DNA of 64,000 nucleotides. It comes from Mnemiopsis leidyi (taxonomy: Eukaryota > Ctenophora > Tentaculata > Lobata > Bolinopsidae). The notes under the pieces are model-generated. The model was given only the letters and a program-made list of their open reading frames with translations. It was not told the origin of the DNA and did not search any database. Shown here piece by piece: positions 12,250 through 23,600 of this stretch. The stretch is taken from contig JH153665.1 of assembly GCA_000226015.1 (NCBI GenBank), positions 288,683-352,682 of the forward strand, written 5' to 3'. Both the position numbers and the translations under genes were made by a program. Positions within the stretch are counted from its first letter, which is position 1; every line of letters starts with the position of its first letter.

Positions 12250-12536
12250 TCCAACAGATGCAGTGCAGTAAGTGGTGGGGTTCCCCTCTAATCTCTCCAA
12301 CAGATGAAGTGCAGTAAGTGGTTGGGTTCCCCTCTAATCCCTCCCACAGATGAAGTGCAGTAAGTGGTGGGGTTCCCCTCTAATCCCTCCCACAGATGAA
12401 GTGCAGTAAGTGGTGGGGTTCCCCTCTATTCCCTCCCACAGATGAAGTGCAGTAAGTGGTGGGGTTCTACTCTAATCCCTCCCACAGATGAAGTGCAGTA
12501 AGTGGTGGGGTACCCCTCTAATCACTCCCACAGATG
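12250..12536 (+). repeat. 46-bp minisatellite, six units plus partial
   Basis: Six head-to-tail 46-base units, the first at 12250-12295, differ by a few substitutions each. The core is AGATGAAGTGCAGTAAGTGG followed by a pyrimidine-rich half. Each unit carries a GTAAGT donor consensus, a CTAAT branch-like word, a pyrimidine tract and CACAG, so it reads as a 36-base mini-intron and 10-base mini-exon. No coding gene clearly uses it. Confidence 0.92.
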
Positions 12537-13159
12537 AAATGTCCAACATCGACTGGGAGTTGGATGTGCTCTTGTGCTAACACACTTCACGGTCATGTCC
12601 GTGACACGCCACTCTTCACTACAAGTACAGGAAGCACTGGTCTGTTTCACCTGCTTGTTTGTAGGTCGGTATGGGTATGTTTTGTTGTTTCTGAGGGTTT
12701 AAAGGAATTAATAATAATTCAATCGAACTTCCAAGACTCAACACTTTTTTACCTCTACGGGTTAGAAAGCATAGCCCATCGAGATGTACATACACTACAC
12801 AAAGTATCTGTGTACCATTATATGCTTTACAGCTTTAACCACTCTTTACAATGTTTTCGTTGCCAAAATATGTTGTAAACTATTTCTTGTTGTCTAAAAA
12901 TAGTTCTATCCTGCAGAGGGCGATTGTCCGCTTCCCGCACGGTATTACGAAAGAACACGGAATTACGACCACTCATGAATTACAAATTTTTGGTATGGCA
13001 TTCAAGGTGATTTTTGGCGTAAAACTAAAAGCTCGTTGCGAATGTTGGGGTTCTTACTCTTAGCTGAGCGGCCATTTGTATTTGAAAAACGCAATTTCGT
13101 GATTTATTTACTTAAAAGCTAAAAGTTACCGCTCATTGAACTTGAAGGAAGTCATTAAT

Positions 13160-13250
13160 TGGCTGATCAGTCAGAATCAACACATGTTTATTGAAAGCTT
13201 CTTCAAACATCAATCTCGTATCTATTTATGTCTTTCATCCCCCCTACAAC
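13160..13250 (-). repeat. Dispersed repeat, matches the insert in the fold-back element at 57.9 kb
   Basis: Read on the - strand, this stretch (GACATAAATAGATACGAG, then AAGCTTTCAATAAACATGTG) matches 57865-57930 on the + strand with few changes. It is an unidentified interspersed repeat; ends are not defined. Confidence 0.65.
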
Positions 13251-13592
13251 TACAAGCATGTTAGGTATTTCATGAAATTGATAATAGTAATATTGGTAAC
13301 ACATATTTTTATAATTAAACTCTGGGTATAGGCGAATAAACACTTTTCAGTAACAAAGATACTCCAATTCTCAGTCAAAATTATGCCTTATGGCTTATCG
13401 TCAAAGTTTAAATTTTACACTTTTTATTTCTATTTATGATTCCACAAAACCGCACCCGACGCCTGTTTATGCCCGTACCGTGCCTTATCCCTGCCCAAAC
13501 TTAGCCCGGACGTTTGCCAAATTTCCGTAAAATTTCACTACTTCTTGGTTTCATTTAATGTACATTTAACTAGGGCAACATTATGTACAACT

Positions 13593-14531
13593 ATGGAGGA
13601 GCTGACCCTGAATACAGCACAAATAGTCCCACTGGCTGCTTTCTGTCTGGTGGTCTCCATCATGGGACTATTTGGAAACGGACTGGTGGTCTACTCCTCA
13701 GTCCGCTACAACACGATAAAGCTAGACAGGATATCGATACTGTTCGTGAGGAACCTGGCGGTGGCAGATATCTTGTATAGTTTGGTAACTGTCGTACCTC
13801 TCACTATCACATACTTTGCTGGGGGATACGTCCTTGGAGATGTCTACTGCTTCATTACAGCTCACCTCGCGTCCATTCCAGCTTCTGTCAACTTTAATAC
13901 AGTCCTCATAATAACAGCCTACCGACTAAGAATGATAATTGTCCCTCTTAATGTGGACTCAAAAAGGTTTGCCCATGTGGCAATCGTGCTTATCTGGCTT
14001 GTCTCATTTGCCGCTACTTCAATATCCCTTGGGTACAAGTCTGATTTTATATTCGTTTCCGGGATGGCTAGGTGTATCTCAACCTTGTACTTCAATCCCG
14101 CTGCAGCGGTTATGGTCAGGGCCGTAACTATTCTTCAAGTTGTGCTGCCAGTCATAACCATCACTATCATCAACGTGGCTTTGCTGGTAGTGGCTTATCA
14201 AAAGAGGAGAAAGAATGGTCGAAGTACTACTGCAAACTGGAAAGGCTACATAACTATCATTTTAGTTTCAGGCCTGATGATTTGCAGTTCAACGCCGTTT
14301 ATCATATTTGCCTTTCTGAAAACCAGCGGGATCAAAGTCCACCCTTCACTGGATCTGATGGCTTACCACTTTTTACTCATCACGGTAGGCGGAAATCCTG
14401 TCCTCTACACGATAACGAACAGAAGATTTGGGAACTACGTGAAAGATCTAGCGAAGAAAAATTGCCTAGAAGTTAACGAAAATGTTTCGCGAGGTTCGAT
14501 GCAACTTACGGTTCTGGAGGAAACGTCCTAA
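13593..14531 (+). CDS. Rhodopsin-type receptor, paralogue C (single exon)
   Basis: Class A receptor of 312 residues from the ATG at 13593. An upstream in-frame ATG at 13545 would add 16 residues but is not conserved in paralogue A, whose start context ATGGAGGAGCTGACC is repeated here. GN, LAVAD, the TM3 and loop-2 cysteines, TAYRL at the DRY site, CSSTP in TM6 and NPVLY in TM7 are all visible. The 5' third is nearly identical to A and B; the part after TM3 is closest to B. The tail is short and differs from both. Ligand and signalling partner are unknown, and the tandem array suggests a lineage-expanded chemosensory or peptide-receptor group, which is inference. Confidence 0.91.
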   Translation: MEELTLNTAQIVPLAAFCLVVSIMGLFGNGLVVYSSVRYNTIKLDRISILFVRNLAVADILYSLVTVVPLTITYFAGGYVLGDVYCFITAHLASIPASVNFNTVLIITAYRLRMIIVPLNVDSKRFAHVAIVLIWLVSFAATSISLGYKSDFIFVSGMARCISTLYFNPAAAVMVRAVTILQVVLPVITITIINVALLVVAYQKRRKNGRSTTANWKGYITIILVSGLMICSSTPFIIFAFLKTSGIKVHPSLDLMAYHFLLITVGGNPVLYTITNRRFGNYVKDLAKKNCLEVNENVSRGSMQLTVLEETS

Positions 14532-17194
14532 CACATTAAACAAATAGAATCCCTGTAAAAAATTTACCTACTAATGTAGCCTAGGGTGAGAGCGTCATAA
14601 TTAGAAATCCGACTGTTCAGGAGCCTCGATAGTAAACTGAAGTATGCGTGGCAAATTGATCCTTTGACTTCGAACACTAAAACTAAAATTGGCAGACTTT
14701 GCAGGGGAATATTTTCGAAAATAAGAATGCTCTATAAATAATCTGGAAGCGGCAAGTGAAAGTAAAAGGAGAACATTGGACATGTTTTATTCCTATGACA
14801 GAGTTCAGTTGTAAATAAGGAAAAAGTTTTAGTTAAGAATACCGATAGTGATACTGATAGTGATAAGTGATACAGTAATTCCCGGTGTTTTAACATCTTT
14901 GATTTTGAATTTGATGTGAAAAGTACGTCATCTAATTGCGACATCGCGACAATTTTAGAAAATCGTTGTAGTTGTACAGCAGCCTGCTGATGCTGAGTGC
15001 TATATAATCAATTTAAGTATTTACGGTCCCTTGGATGCTGATTTCGTAGCTATAAGACAAGAATATAAGAATCGTGAGATTATTTTCAATATGATAATTT
15101 GAGGAAATACTAAAAGGTCGTTTATCATGTCAAAGGCTTTTGTATTTTATTGCAGTAAAGTAAAAATAGAAATAAACTTATATATCCGGCACCCCCACGT
15201 ACAATTACCTAAAGTAGCATATATTGAAATTTTCTAAAAGTAAATATAATCTTTCAGCAGGATATTTTGATCATTAACCCGCCCAAAGATAACAATAAGA
15301 CTTGGAAAAGCAGGAAAATTTTTAATCACATTCAATATTCTAATATTAACACGAAAACATGGTAGATGACTGCAAGATGACATCATCATGTCGATATTAC
15401 TAAAAGTTAATCGACTCGAAATTAACGTCATGATGAGACATCCAAAAATAATGTTTATCTGTAGCCCTGCAGGGACGGAGTAGGGCAGGGAGCTAGCACT
15501 CAATACACAGCATGTCTGTCTAATTGTAATACCGAGAGAGAGAAAGATTGACTCCCATGACATCAGATCATTTCATAACCCTCCCAAATTATGTGCGGCT
15601 TTCTTTACTTCAAATGTAATAAAATTTTTGAATAACTACATCGACAATGGGTGATAGAGAGCTGGATAAATGATCTGACTTCGTCGTGACGAGGGAGGTC
15701 GGAGGCTGACATAAGATAACTAGGAGGGAAGGATGAAAGGATAGCTTCCTCCTACAGACTGGCAGACGATCAGACCAGAGCTCTGTGCCTGGGTCCCGTC
15801 TACCGACCATCTCTAATCGGTCACGTGTTCCCTGATCGGACACGCGACTTCCTTTGGGAATCACGTGTCAGGTGTCTCTAATGAGGGGAGACATGGCCCG
15901 TGACTCTGAGACGGAAACCTTAGAGGACGTCGAAGGGGGCATGTGACGAGGATTAGGTTGAGGTGTCTCCAGCAGGGATCCTTCACACCTACTTTTAATA
16001 AGGAGTAATAAGCTCCCGCATAAATACAATATATTATCCGAGCATTATTCACAACACCACTAAATATTACAACAGCAGTTTGCTTTAAGGCATTGTTCGA
16101 TTTAAGTAGTTTTTAAAACACACGCTCGCGTGAGTTGGCCATGCTTGCAATTGTGATACGCATCAACCGTGCTTGCCAATGTTTTGCTAGTGCTTTTTTG
16201 TAGCTAGATTAAAGTGTTATCGTGCTATCTTTCAGCAAAAATTTAGGTAATAATCATTCAATCAGTCCTCCTAGTTTAAGTTAGGATAATATTTCTTTAT
16301 CGGTGACCAAATCACGGCGCTATGGCGAGGGCAAGTGCTATTATCGACAAATAGTATGTTCCATGCTTGTTAAACTGAAAGTTGCTCTGGTTTTTCCTAA
16401 AGGGCAGGACCACGTGCTGACAAGTTTGAAATTTTATCATGCAATTGTTAAAACACACCTTCACATCATGCAATAGTGATTCACATTAGGTACAATAATT
16501 GCACTGCCTGATCTTGGATGGAAACCAAAGAAGTGAGCTCCTTTAACTTTGAATTCGTACTAGAATCGATTAAATTTTGAAATTGAAGATTCGTCTTAAC
16601 CTCTAGGAGTATGAAATAACTGTTACACGGAGCAAAAATTAATATTTTGTTTAATCTTAAGGGACCAAAGAATAAAGGTAATTTTTGTTGAACTGTTAGT
16701 ACCAAGACATTCTGCCGTTACAATTTGACATCTTCAAATGTTGCGTCACGAAATATTGATGTACAAATGCTCTTTTTTCTTACGGAAAAAATGTGTAACT
16801 TAAGTATCCGGTCAACGCAGCTTCATTAACTCACGTTGCACATTTACATAATATACTTTAAGTGATATTATTTCGCTACGCCGTTTGTTCAATCCTCGGC
16901 TTCCTTCGCAAATGTTGTTCTAGAAATCATTAAAAAAGTTGTTCATATTATTTCGTTGCTTTCTGTTGTTCGTATTACAATTATGTGAGCAGCTATTGTC
17001 AGTAGTATGTACCTCTACCAAACTTAAACTATCGGTCCAATTTGATACCCAGACACGATGCTGACAACACTTAAGATAACCGCCGATCCCGATCAATAGC
17101 CCGATACAAATTACCCGACACCAGATAGAGCCTCTAACAAGCCCGTGCCAGGTACCAGTATGTCGCTCCCGGGCAAGATCAGGCGGATAGAGAC
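14532..17194. other. Intergenic region upstream of the TGF-beta-type gene
   Basis: No gene supported. A block at about 15640-16000 is clearly GC-richer than its flanks and contains two CACGTG E-box cores (about 15822 and 15862); it could be a promoter or enhancer, or an untranslated exon of the gene starting at 17195. Nothing else is defined. Confidence 0.5.
15640..16000. promoter_or_regulatory. GC-richer block with CACGTG boxes (putative)
   Basis: Composition changes abruptly from the AT-rich surroundings. Two CACGTG hexamers lie 40 bases apart within related contexts (GGTCACGTGTTCC and AATCACGTGTCAG). Coding frames here are short and have no domain. Promoter or enhancer function is inference from composition and position, 1.2 kb upstream of the ligand gene. 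Confidence 0.25.
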
Positions 17195-19490
17195 ATGAGG
17201 ACACTGAATTTGTTCCTACTCGGAGTTTGGGCCTTGGTCTGCCAGCTCTGCAGCGCTCAAACCAACTCTGTAACGGAGAGTGCTCTGGTGGACGATTCTT
17301 GTTCTTTTGAGGAGATTATTGAGAGAAAAAGACAAGCTGTTAGGGTAAGATAAGAGGTCGAGCACACTAATGATCTTAACCATACATTTTTTAGTTTTGG
17401 CACTAATATGCAATTGTCCCCTGCGCTTTCTCGAAGCCATAATTGTTGAAGTAGAGCCCAAGAGATTCCATAAAATTAATTTTAATGATCTCTAAACCGG
17501 CATGTCAGTCTCGGCGAGTAGGTATAATCATGACCAGAATAATTTACCTCGAGCTTTTTCTAAACGATTCCCTGTGGAATCACGAGGGGAACTACCCTTG
17601 ATGTGCCGAAAAATGTAACGGTTTGGCTATAAGGTGCTTACAGCGACAACAGAAAATAATGAATATTTGTATTGATAATTATGGCGCAAATTATGCAGTC
17701 TAAAATCCCCTGATACTTTTTTAATTTTCAGCATAATGCATTATTTCATCAGGAAATGACACAGTGATGCATATTTCGCATTCTTTTAGAACCCCTAGTA
17801 GCATGATACGGGAAATGCAGATAACGGTCTCAGAAATTTTAGCATCGTGGCCGTAATCCAAATTAGAGCCGATCTCAGTTACCAGCATTTTTCAAATTAC
17901 TGCAAGCCGCGACCTCCAATTGCGGATGCAAAATTAAATTGTGGGAACGACCTGCCCAATAAAATAGGGTTGATACTTGACAAATAAATTTGTTACATCA
18001 AGTTATAAATATTCCTCAACAAATTTATTGAATGAAATTAGATCATACTCATCCTAATATCAACTAATATACTGTTTCAAACAAACCGATCAAGCGATAA
18101 TGATACCGACCTGGGGATTTCAGGATTCAAGAAAATAGGTGTATGCAGTTGCATACCTAACATTGATGATTTAAACAGCAAAATTAATAATTTTACTAAC
18201 ACCCAAAACCGTCCAGGTTCAGTTGCTGTCCAAACTAAAAATCAGGAATTTGCCGAACACAACAAGAAACGAAATCCCAGAAGATGTCCGCAAAAAGATT
18301 TCTGTGATATACCAGGTAGGTACTTAATGACAAAGATACTTAATGACCACTAAAACCATTTCCCATCACTAGATAATATCAAATCGAATTGATAACGTTT
18401 AACTTTAAACATAAGAAACCTGGAATGGAACGTCGGTACGAAGTCCAGTAGTTGATAATTTTGGTTCGAAAGCATGATCTATAGAATATTACATATTACA
18501 GGAAATGTTAAATGAAGACAGAGGTATACAACGAGAAGGCGTCATGAGTAGACCACCCAAAACGAAAGAAAGCCTCGTATTTCCTGAAGCCGGTAATTAC
18601 AAGCAGACAGCTGATTTCGTCAAATTGAAGAACAAAACTAATCCAAATTCCAATAATAGCTAAAATCAGGTTTAATTTTGCTAGAACCAGAGGTGGTAGT
18701 TTTACAAAGAACTTGAAAAGAGTAAGATAACAGAAAACTATCAAAATTATAAATTTCAGAGACTGAGCTGTCGAGCAACACCCTGCTCTACACTTGGCCC
18801 GTGCAAGGGAGTGGGGTGATAACAGACCGAGCTGAGGCGGAGATACACCTCCCTCTAGAACTAGCCGTCCCTGCTCTCCGGGTCTACATTGTCAACGATC
18901 CCACCGTCTACACTGACATGAAACTACGGCGTGAAGACCTGGATCGGCTCTCAATTAACGTAACCGACCGGGTAATTAACGTGACCAATCACTGGCGAAG
19001 GTGGAGTATGGAGCCGGGAACAAACCACGGGATCATGTTCTGTGTGGGCCGGTGTTTCTCAGAGAACAAGACGATAATGATGCTTGGGTCGAAACCCTAC
19101 ATCACAGTGACAGTCTCTGCAACAGAAAACAGGAGGATGAAGAGATATGGTTCCCGAGGAGGGAACTCTCCTCAAACCTGCACCAACTTCCCCCGTCAGT
19201 GCTGCAAGAAGGACCACTGGATAACTTTCAAGGAGGTCGGTCTCGACCACATCATCCTGGAACCCCAGGCCTACAACGCAGGTCTGTGTCTCGGAGTGTG
19301 TAATGAGATGTGGTTGGAGCAGTTCTACCACTCCCATATCATGTCGCTCTCGGACAACGTGCAGGCCCGAAACTGCTGCGCTCCTGCCAGCGTGGACTCT
19401 CTCAGAATCATCTACTACGACGAGGAGAACGACACCCACAAGTTCGAGACTCTGCCCAACATGCAGGTTACAGAGTGTGGCTGTAAGTGA
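17195..19490 (+). CDS. TGF-beta superfamily ligand (TGF-beta/GDF8-like), three exons
   Basis: Secreted signalling precursor of about 325 residues. Exon 1 (17195-17344) encodes a signal peptide (MRTLNLFLLGVWALVCQLCSA) and the start of the pro-region. Exon 2 (18217-18315) continues it with QLLSKLKI, the prodomain helix typical of TGF-beta and GDF8/11. Exon 3 (from 18762, or 18760 if the donor after GTAG at 18319 is used) runs to the stop at 19490. A furin site RMKR precedes a mature domain with nine cysteines: C-x6-CC, CLGVC, NCC and a terminal ECGCK. That pattern is the TGF-beta/activin/GDF8 type, with the extra N-terminal cysteine pair that BMPs lack. The stretch CLGVCNEMW and the ending YY...LPNMQV resemble TGF-beta sensu stricto. 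The usual tryptophan pair near the first finger is replaced (VGLDHI). Two NxT/S glycosylation sites lie in the pro-region. Which subfamily it belongs to needs a tree. Confidence 0.9.
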
Positions 19491-20668
19491 AATGGAGGAA
19501 GCAACAGATTGAACATGTACAAAGCATTAGGTTTAGGACAAGTTAAACTTAATTTAACTTTTTAAGGGCTAGATTAAGTATTTATATTAGATTGCTTAAC
19601 TAGCTCTGTTATTAATACATTAAGAAAGGGTACTTCTGAGAAGATTTTTAAATGGGATTTTCTTCGCAATTGCAATATATATATCTGTTGCACCATGTAC
19701 TGCACCCTCTACCTGTAGCTGTCTACTGTACATTCAGTGATGGGATGGAGCTCTTAATTGTACGAGACATCCTTGTTCTCTGTCCAAGCGACTGACATTA
19801 CTCTTAACTGTAGATGTTTATGAAGTAAATGCATTTTACATGGTTTATTGTCTGTAAATTTGAAACTAACACGTTGACCAAGGTTATTTGTCAAATCGAA
19901 GCCCTGCCATCATTACTGTAACCGTTTTATACAATGTTCAGTTATCGAATAACAGTTAAATATGTCATATTGAAGGACTTTGTCGGCGACGCAAAGTATT
20001 TATTGGTTGTCTGATGAGACAATAGGTTATTTTAATCCGGTTTGAGCGGTTGTGAAGTTTTAAACTTTAAAGGTTCCTACTTTTCATGACACTTGGATAC
20101 ACAGTACTTGAGATAAATTTTATAAAAAACTGTACAGTGTACAGCGTTGATTATGAATTCGTTTGTTTCACATACGGTTCAACGGTTGTGTAAATCATAC
20201 TGCAATTGTAGATTTACATCATATTTTGGTATATTGAACGAAATTTTGATTTTTAGAGAAGCTGTTTGTAGTTGTCCAGTCTAGTCTATTTCAGTCTTGA
20301 ACACTGAAAACAAACCGAATTTCAATTCAATGAAAATTTCGAACATAAATACAAGACAACTGTCTTCCGTCATACTAAAACTATAGATAAAACCAAAACG
20401 TGTGAAAAACTGGCAGACCACTGCAGCGCCATACCTTTTATTCAACATCACAATTGGACCAAAACAAAACGAAACTTCAAATACAACAATAACAGAAACT
20501 TAAAACGAAATTGCCCGCCAATATTGGTATAACCCTTAAATCAACATGCTGAATGCTGATACCTAACACATCAAGATATACCATCTTAAGATGTTCAGAT
20601 CCATCATGTTACATTATCAAATGTTAATATTTAACATTCGAAGATGTTAAGAAAAACATCTCAACATG
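19491..20668. other. Convergent intergenic region between ligand gene and DDX1
   Basis: This holds the 3' ends of two convergent genes. AT-rich, with no coding region seen. Short ATG-, TTA- and AACATCT-rich runs at about 20545-20680 (variants of TTAACATCTTNAGATGTT) form imperfect palindromic repeats, possibly a degraded MITE. Confidence 0.5.
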
Positions 20669-23600
20669 TTATGATCTAACAGGAGTGTTAAACCTGAGCG
20701 ATATGAAGGAGTTTTGAGATTTTCTCTCCAGCTCGTAGAGTTCCTTTACACTCTGACTTATCTCTGCTGCGTGTCCTTGGTACAAACTACCTCCACCTGC
20801 TTTCCTTTTCTCTCCATACGTCACTTTTCCTGCAGTTTGTGGATTTGTAAAGATAGATTTCACAAACTGGGTTGTAAACTAAATTTATCAGCCTTACATG
20901 AACACGTATTCGACGAATATTTGATCATAATGGAATATTTGACGATAATGGATAAAATTTAAACTGGCCTTTTAACTAATAAAATGTAAGGACCTGCACA
21001 CTAAGCCTTGCTCACAATAACCCGTGCCTCAATCTATCTTTTCACGATATTCACATAACTGTGGTGTCACGTAATGTTATTAAGTTGATTTGTGTCGGAG
21101 CGGCATTAATGCTTCGTGGGAATAGTTTATTGCCCGAAACTAGCCCCTCAACATTCAACTTACGTAACCAAGTCTCAGAGAGACAATGGGCGCTTAAAAT
21201 TCCATACGCCGGGAGTAGATTAATATTTAATTGTATTTTGTAATAGAGGTGGTCGTTTAAAATAACAGCTCTTTTGACCGTTCTCTGTCTGATTCAGTGC
21301 GGTCTGCGCCGCGCGTGTAATGTGTTGAGGCGTTAAACAAGATCCTCTGTTCACTGTTCTCGGCAGAGTGCCAAGATTAGTCCTCATTCCACAAGGCACA
21401 TCGGAAGGCAAGGGGTAAGGTGTCATATTAATCCAAGCTTGATATTCAGTATCATGGATTTACATTCAGTAGGTGGTGANNNNNNNNNNGGGTGACAACA
21501 ATTTCATTTTTTGGCCCAGGTCCAAGTTGCTATAAATAATCGAAAGATTGTTTACCGCTACAAATTCTACAATATATGCACTGATACTGTGCGTGCGTGA
21601 TGCCGACATATAACCAGATTCACTGGTGCGCGCCACGTAACAAAGACTCGTAGACCGTTTTAGTTTCCCTTGTGACCTAACAGATGACCTCATCTTGGTT
21701 ACACGCACCGTCATATTCGTTAACTGGAATTTCAAACGTCTTTCCGATCGTCGGCAAAGTGTCGTCTATATATTCTTCTAAATCTCTGAAAAGAAATTAA
21801 ACTGACGCCAACAACAACAGAACTTCTTTAAAGATGTATTTCAGTTAAAAGAGGTAGAATTTACTAATTTACAAGCGACAAATTGAACATTTCTAAAACA
21901 CAACATATAATCGTATGTTAACGTAGACAAAGTGTCAAGTTTATCTAACACCTCAAGTTTAGTTACCTGAGAGCTTTAGGTTCGTCGTACCAGATACAAC
22001 ATCCACCTCTGTCAGTGAGATTAGTGTTGTAACAACCTTTACCTCTGTTACTACAGTTACTGTGATACCAAACCTGCATTGGTCGGCCTGTTATCATTGG
22101 GATCCCCGTACTATATAGTGACAATACCTTATAGTGACAAGTACCAAATAGAGACATGTCACTATATAGTATTGTCACTAAAAGGTACGTTTTGCATACT
22201 ACATAGTGACATGCGATCTCTTTAACAGTGACAAAATATATTGCATTGACCCTGTCCTTCGGCCATTTACTTTTTCGTCTCACCTCCGTCCCCTCCTTTC
22301 TCGCCCTCCTTCTCCTTCTACATACTCTTTTACCTCCATCCTTACCTAAAGTTTATATTAAATCCTCCATCCACTCGCCCTCCTCATCCTTCATCGTCCA
22401 CCCCTGTCCCTTCTCCCTCTTCCCCACCCTTTATTCTACAACCCTTCTCCCTCTTCTACCTCCTTTACCCATTTAGTTCTTCCCTTCCCCTCATCCGTTG
22501 CCCAGCCACCTGCTTCCCTCTGCCCTTCTTCAGGTACTACTGGAATCCATTATGCAAGCTTAAACGTTGATTGAGGATTAATGATTAATTGGAAAAGTAG
22601 ATTGAAACAAAGTTAAAGTGTCACTAAACTTGACTTGTCCCTATTTAGTATTGTCACTATATAGTACGTCTAGAGTACTGTTTAATGACAAATGTCGACT
22701 GTCACTATTATGTACTTGTCACTATATAGCATTGTCACTATATAGTACGTTTACCATCATTGGAATTACACCTTATTAGCAACATTGCTCTGGGATGTTT
22801 GATATTTCTTTTAAAGGGCCTGAAGTTTCTGTTAAAATTTTTGGTCTGCAATTATAATGCATTTAATTCCTTAGAATGTTGCTGATACTTGACATATATT
22901 TATATTTTTATAACCATAAATGAGAAATTTGAGGTTAGTTAACAGTTTGAAGAATTAAAAATGTTACATTAAAAACATTTTAGTCACTGACCTTCTCTTT
23001 AACAGTAGAACTAAGAGAGATTGCAAGACCCATTCTTTCTGCTCTTCCAACTCGACCTAGCCGATAATGAAAACTTCCACTTCGAGATATTTGTAAATTT
23101 GATATTCTCATAAATCTCTGATAAATAAAAAATAATATTGCTTACTGTGTTCGGCTGAAGAATAAACAATAAATCTTATTTATTACATAATGCTCTACTG
23201 ACCAGTTCTATGAATAAAGTTGAGGGTTTCATCAGGTAACGTGTAGTTGATAACAAACGGTATTCCCTTGACATCAATACCTCTGGCCGCAACGTCAGTA
23301 CAAATCAGAAACTTGACATTTCCATCTTTAAACTTCTGGAGGTTATCTTTCCGCTCGTGAGGACGTCGATCTCCGTGTAAACACGTACAAGAGTATTTGA
23401 TACTATCAAGTTTGTTGAGGAACCTCTCCAAATTGTCGCAATCAAGTTTAGTCCTACAAAAAACAATACATTGCTCCTTATACATTTCTAGCTTTTCTAC
23501 TGCCGCTAAGAAGTACTTCGCTTTCAATATCTTAGTCGCTTCAGACAGCTCCAAGTCTTTTTGATTCAGATCGTCCTGATTGTGCACCCCATCAGTCTTG

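Larger units (their letters stand above)
10954..13592. other. Intergenic region with a receptor pseudogene, a minisatellite and a dispersed repeat
   Basis: Apart from the pseudogene at 11171-11700, the 46-bp minisatellite at 12250-12536 and the dispersed repeat at 13160-13250, I see no gene. The frame opening at the last minisatellite unit (12534-12878) has no recognisable domain. Confidence 0.6.

Noticed and set aside
12534-12878. 114-codon frame following the minisatellite
   Set aside because: No recognisable domain, composition like the spacer, and it starts inside the last repeat unit.
15610-16052. Short - strand frames in the GC-rich block
   Set aside because: They are explained by GC-rich composition; no domain, and they point away from the neighbouring gene.
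18801-18803. GTG-started reading frame as the start of the TGF-beta-type gene
   Set aside because: The frame continues upstream in phase to an acceptor at about 18760, and exons for the signal peptide and pro-region lie at 17195 and 18217.
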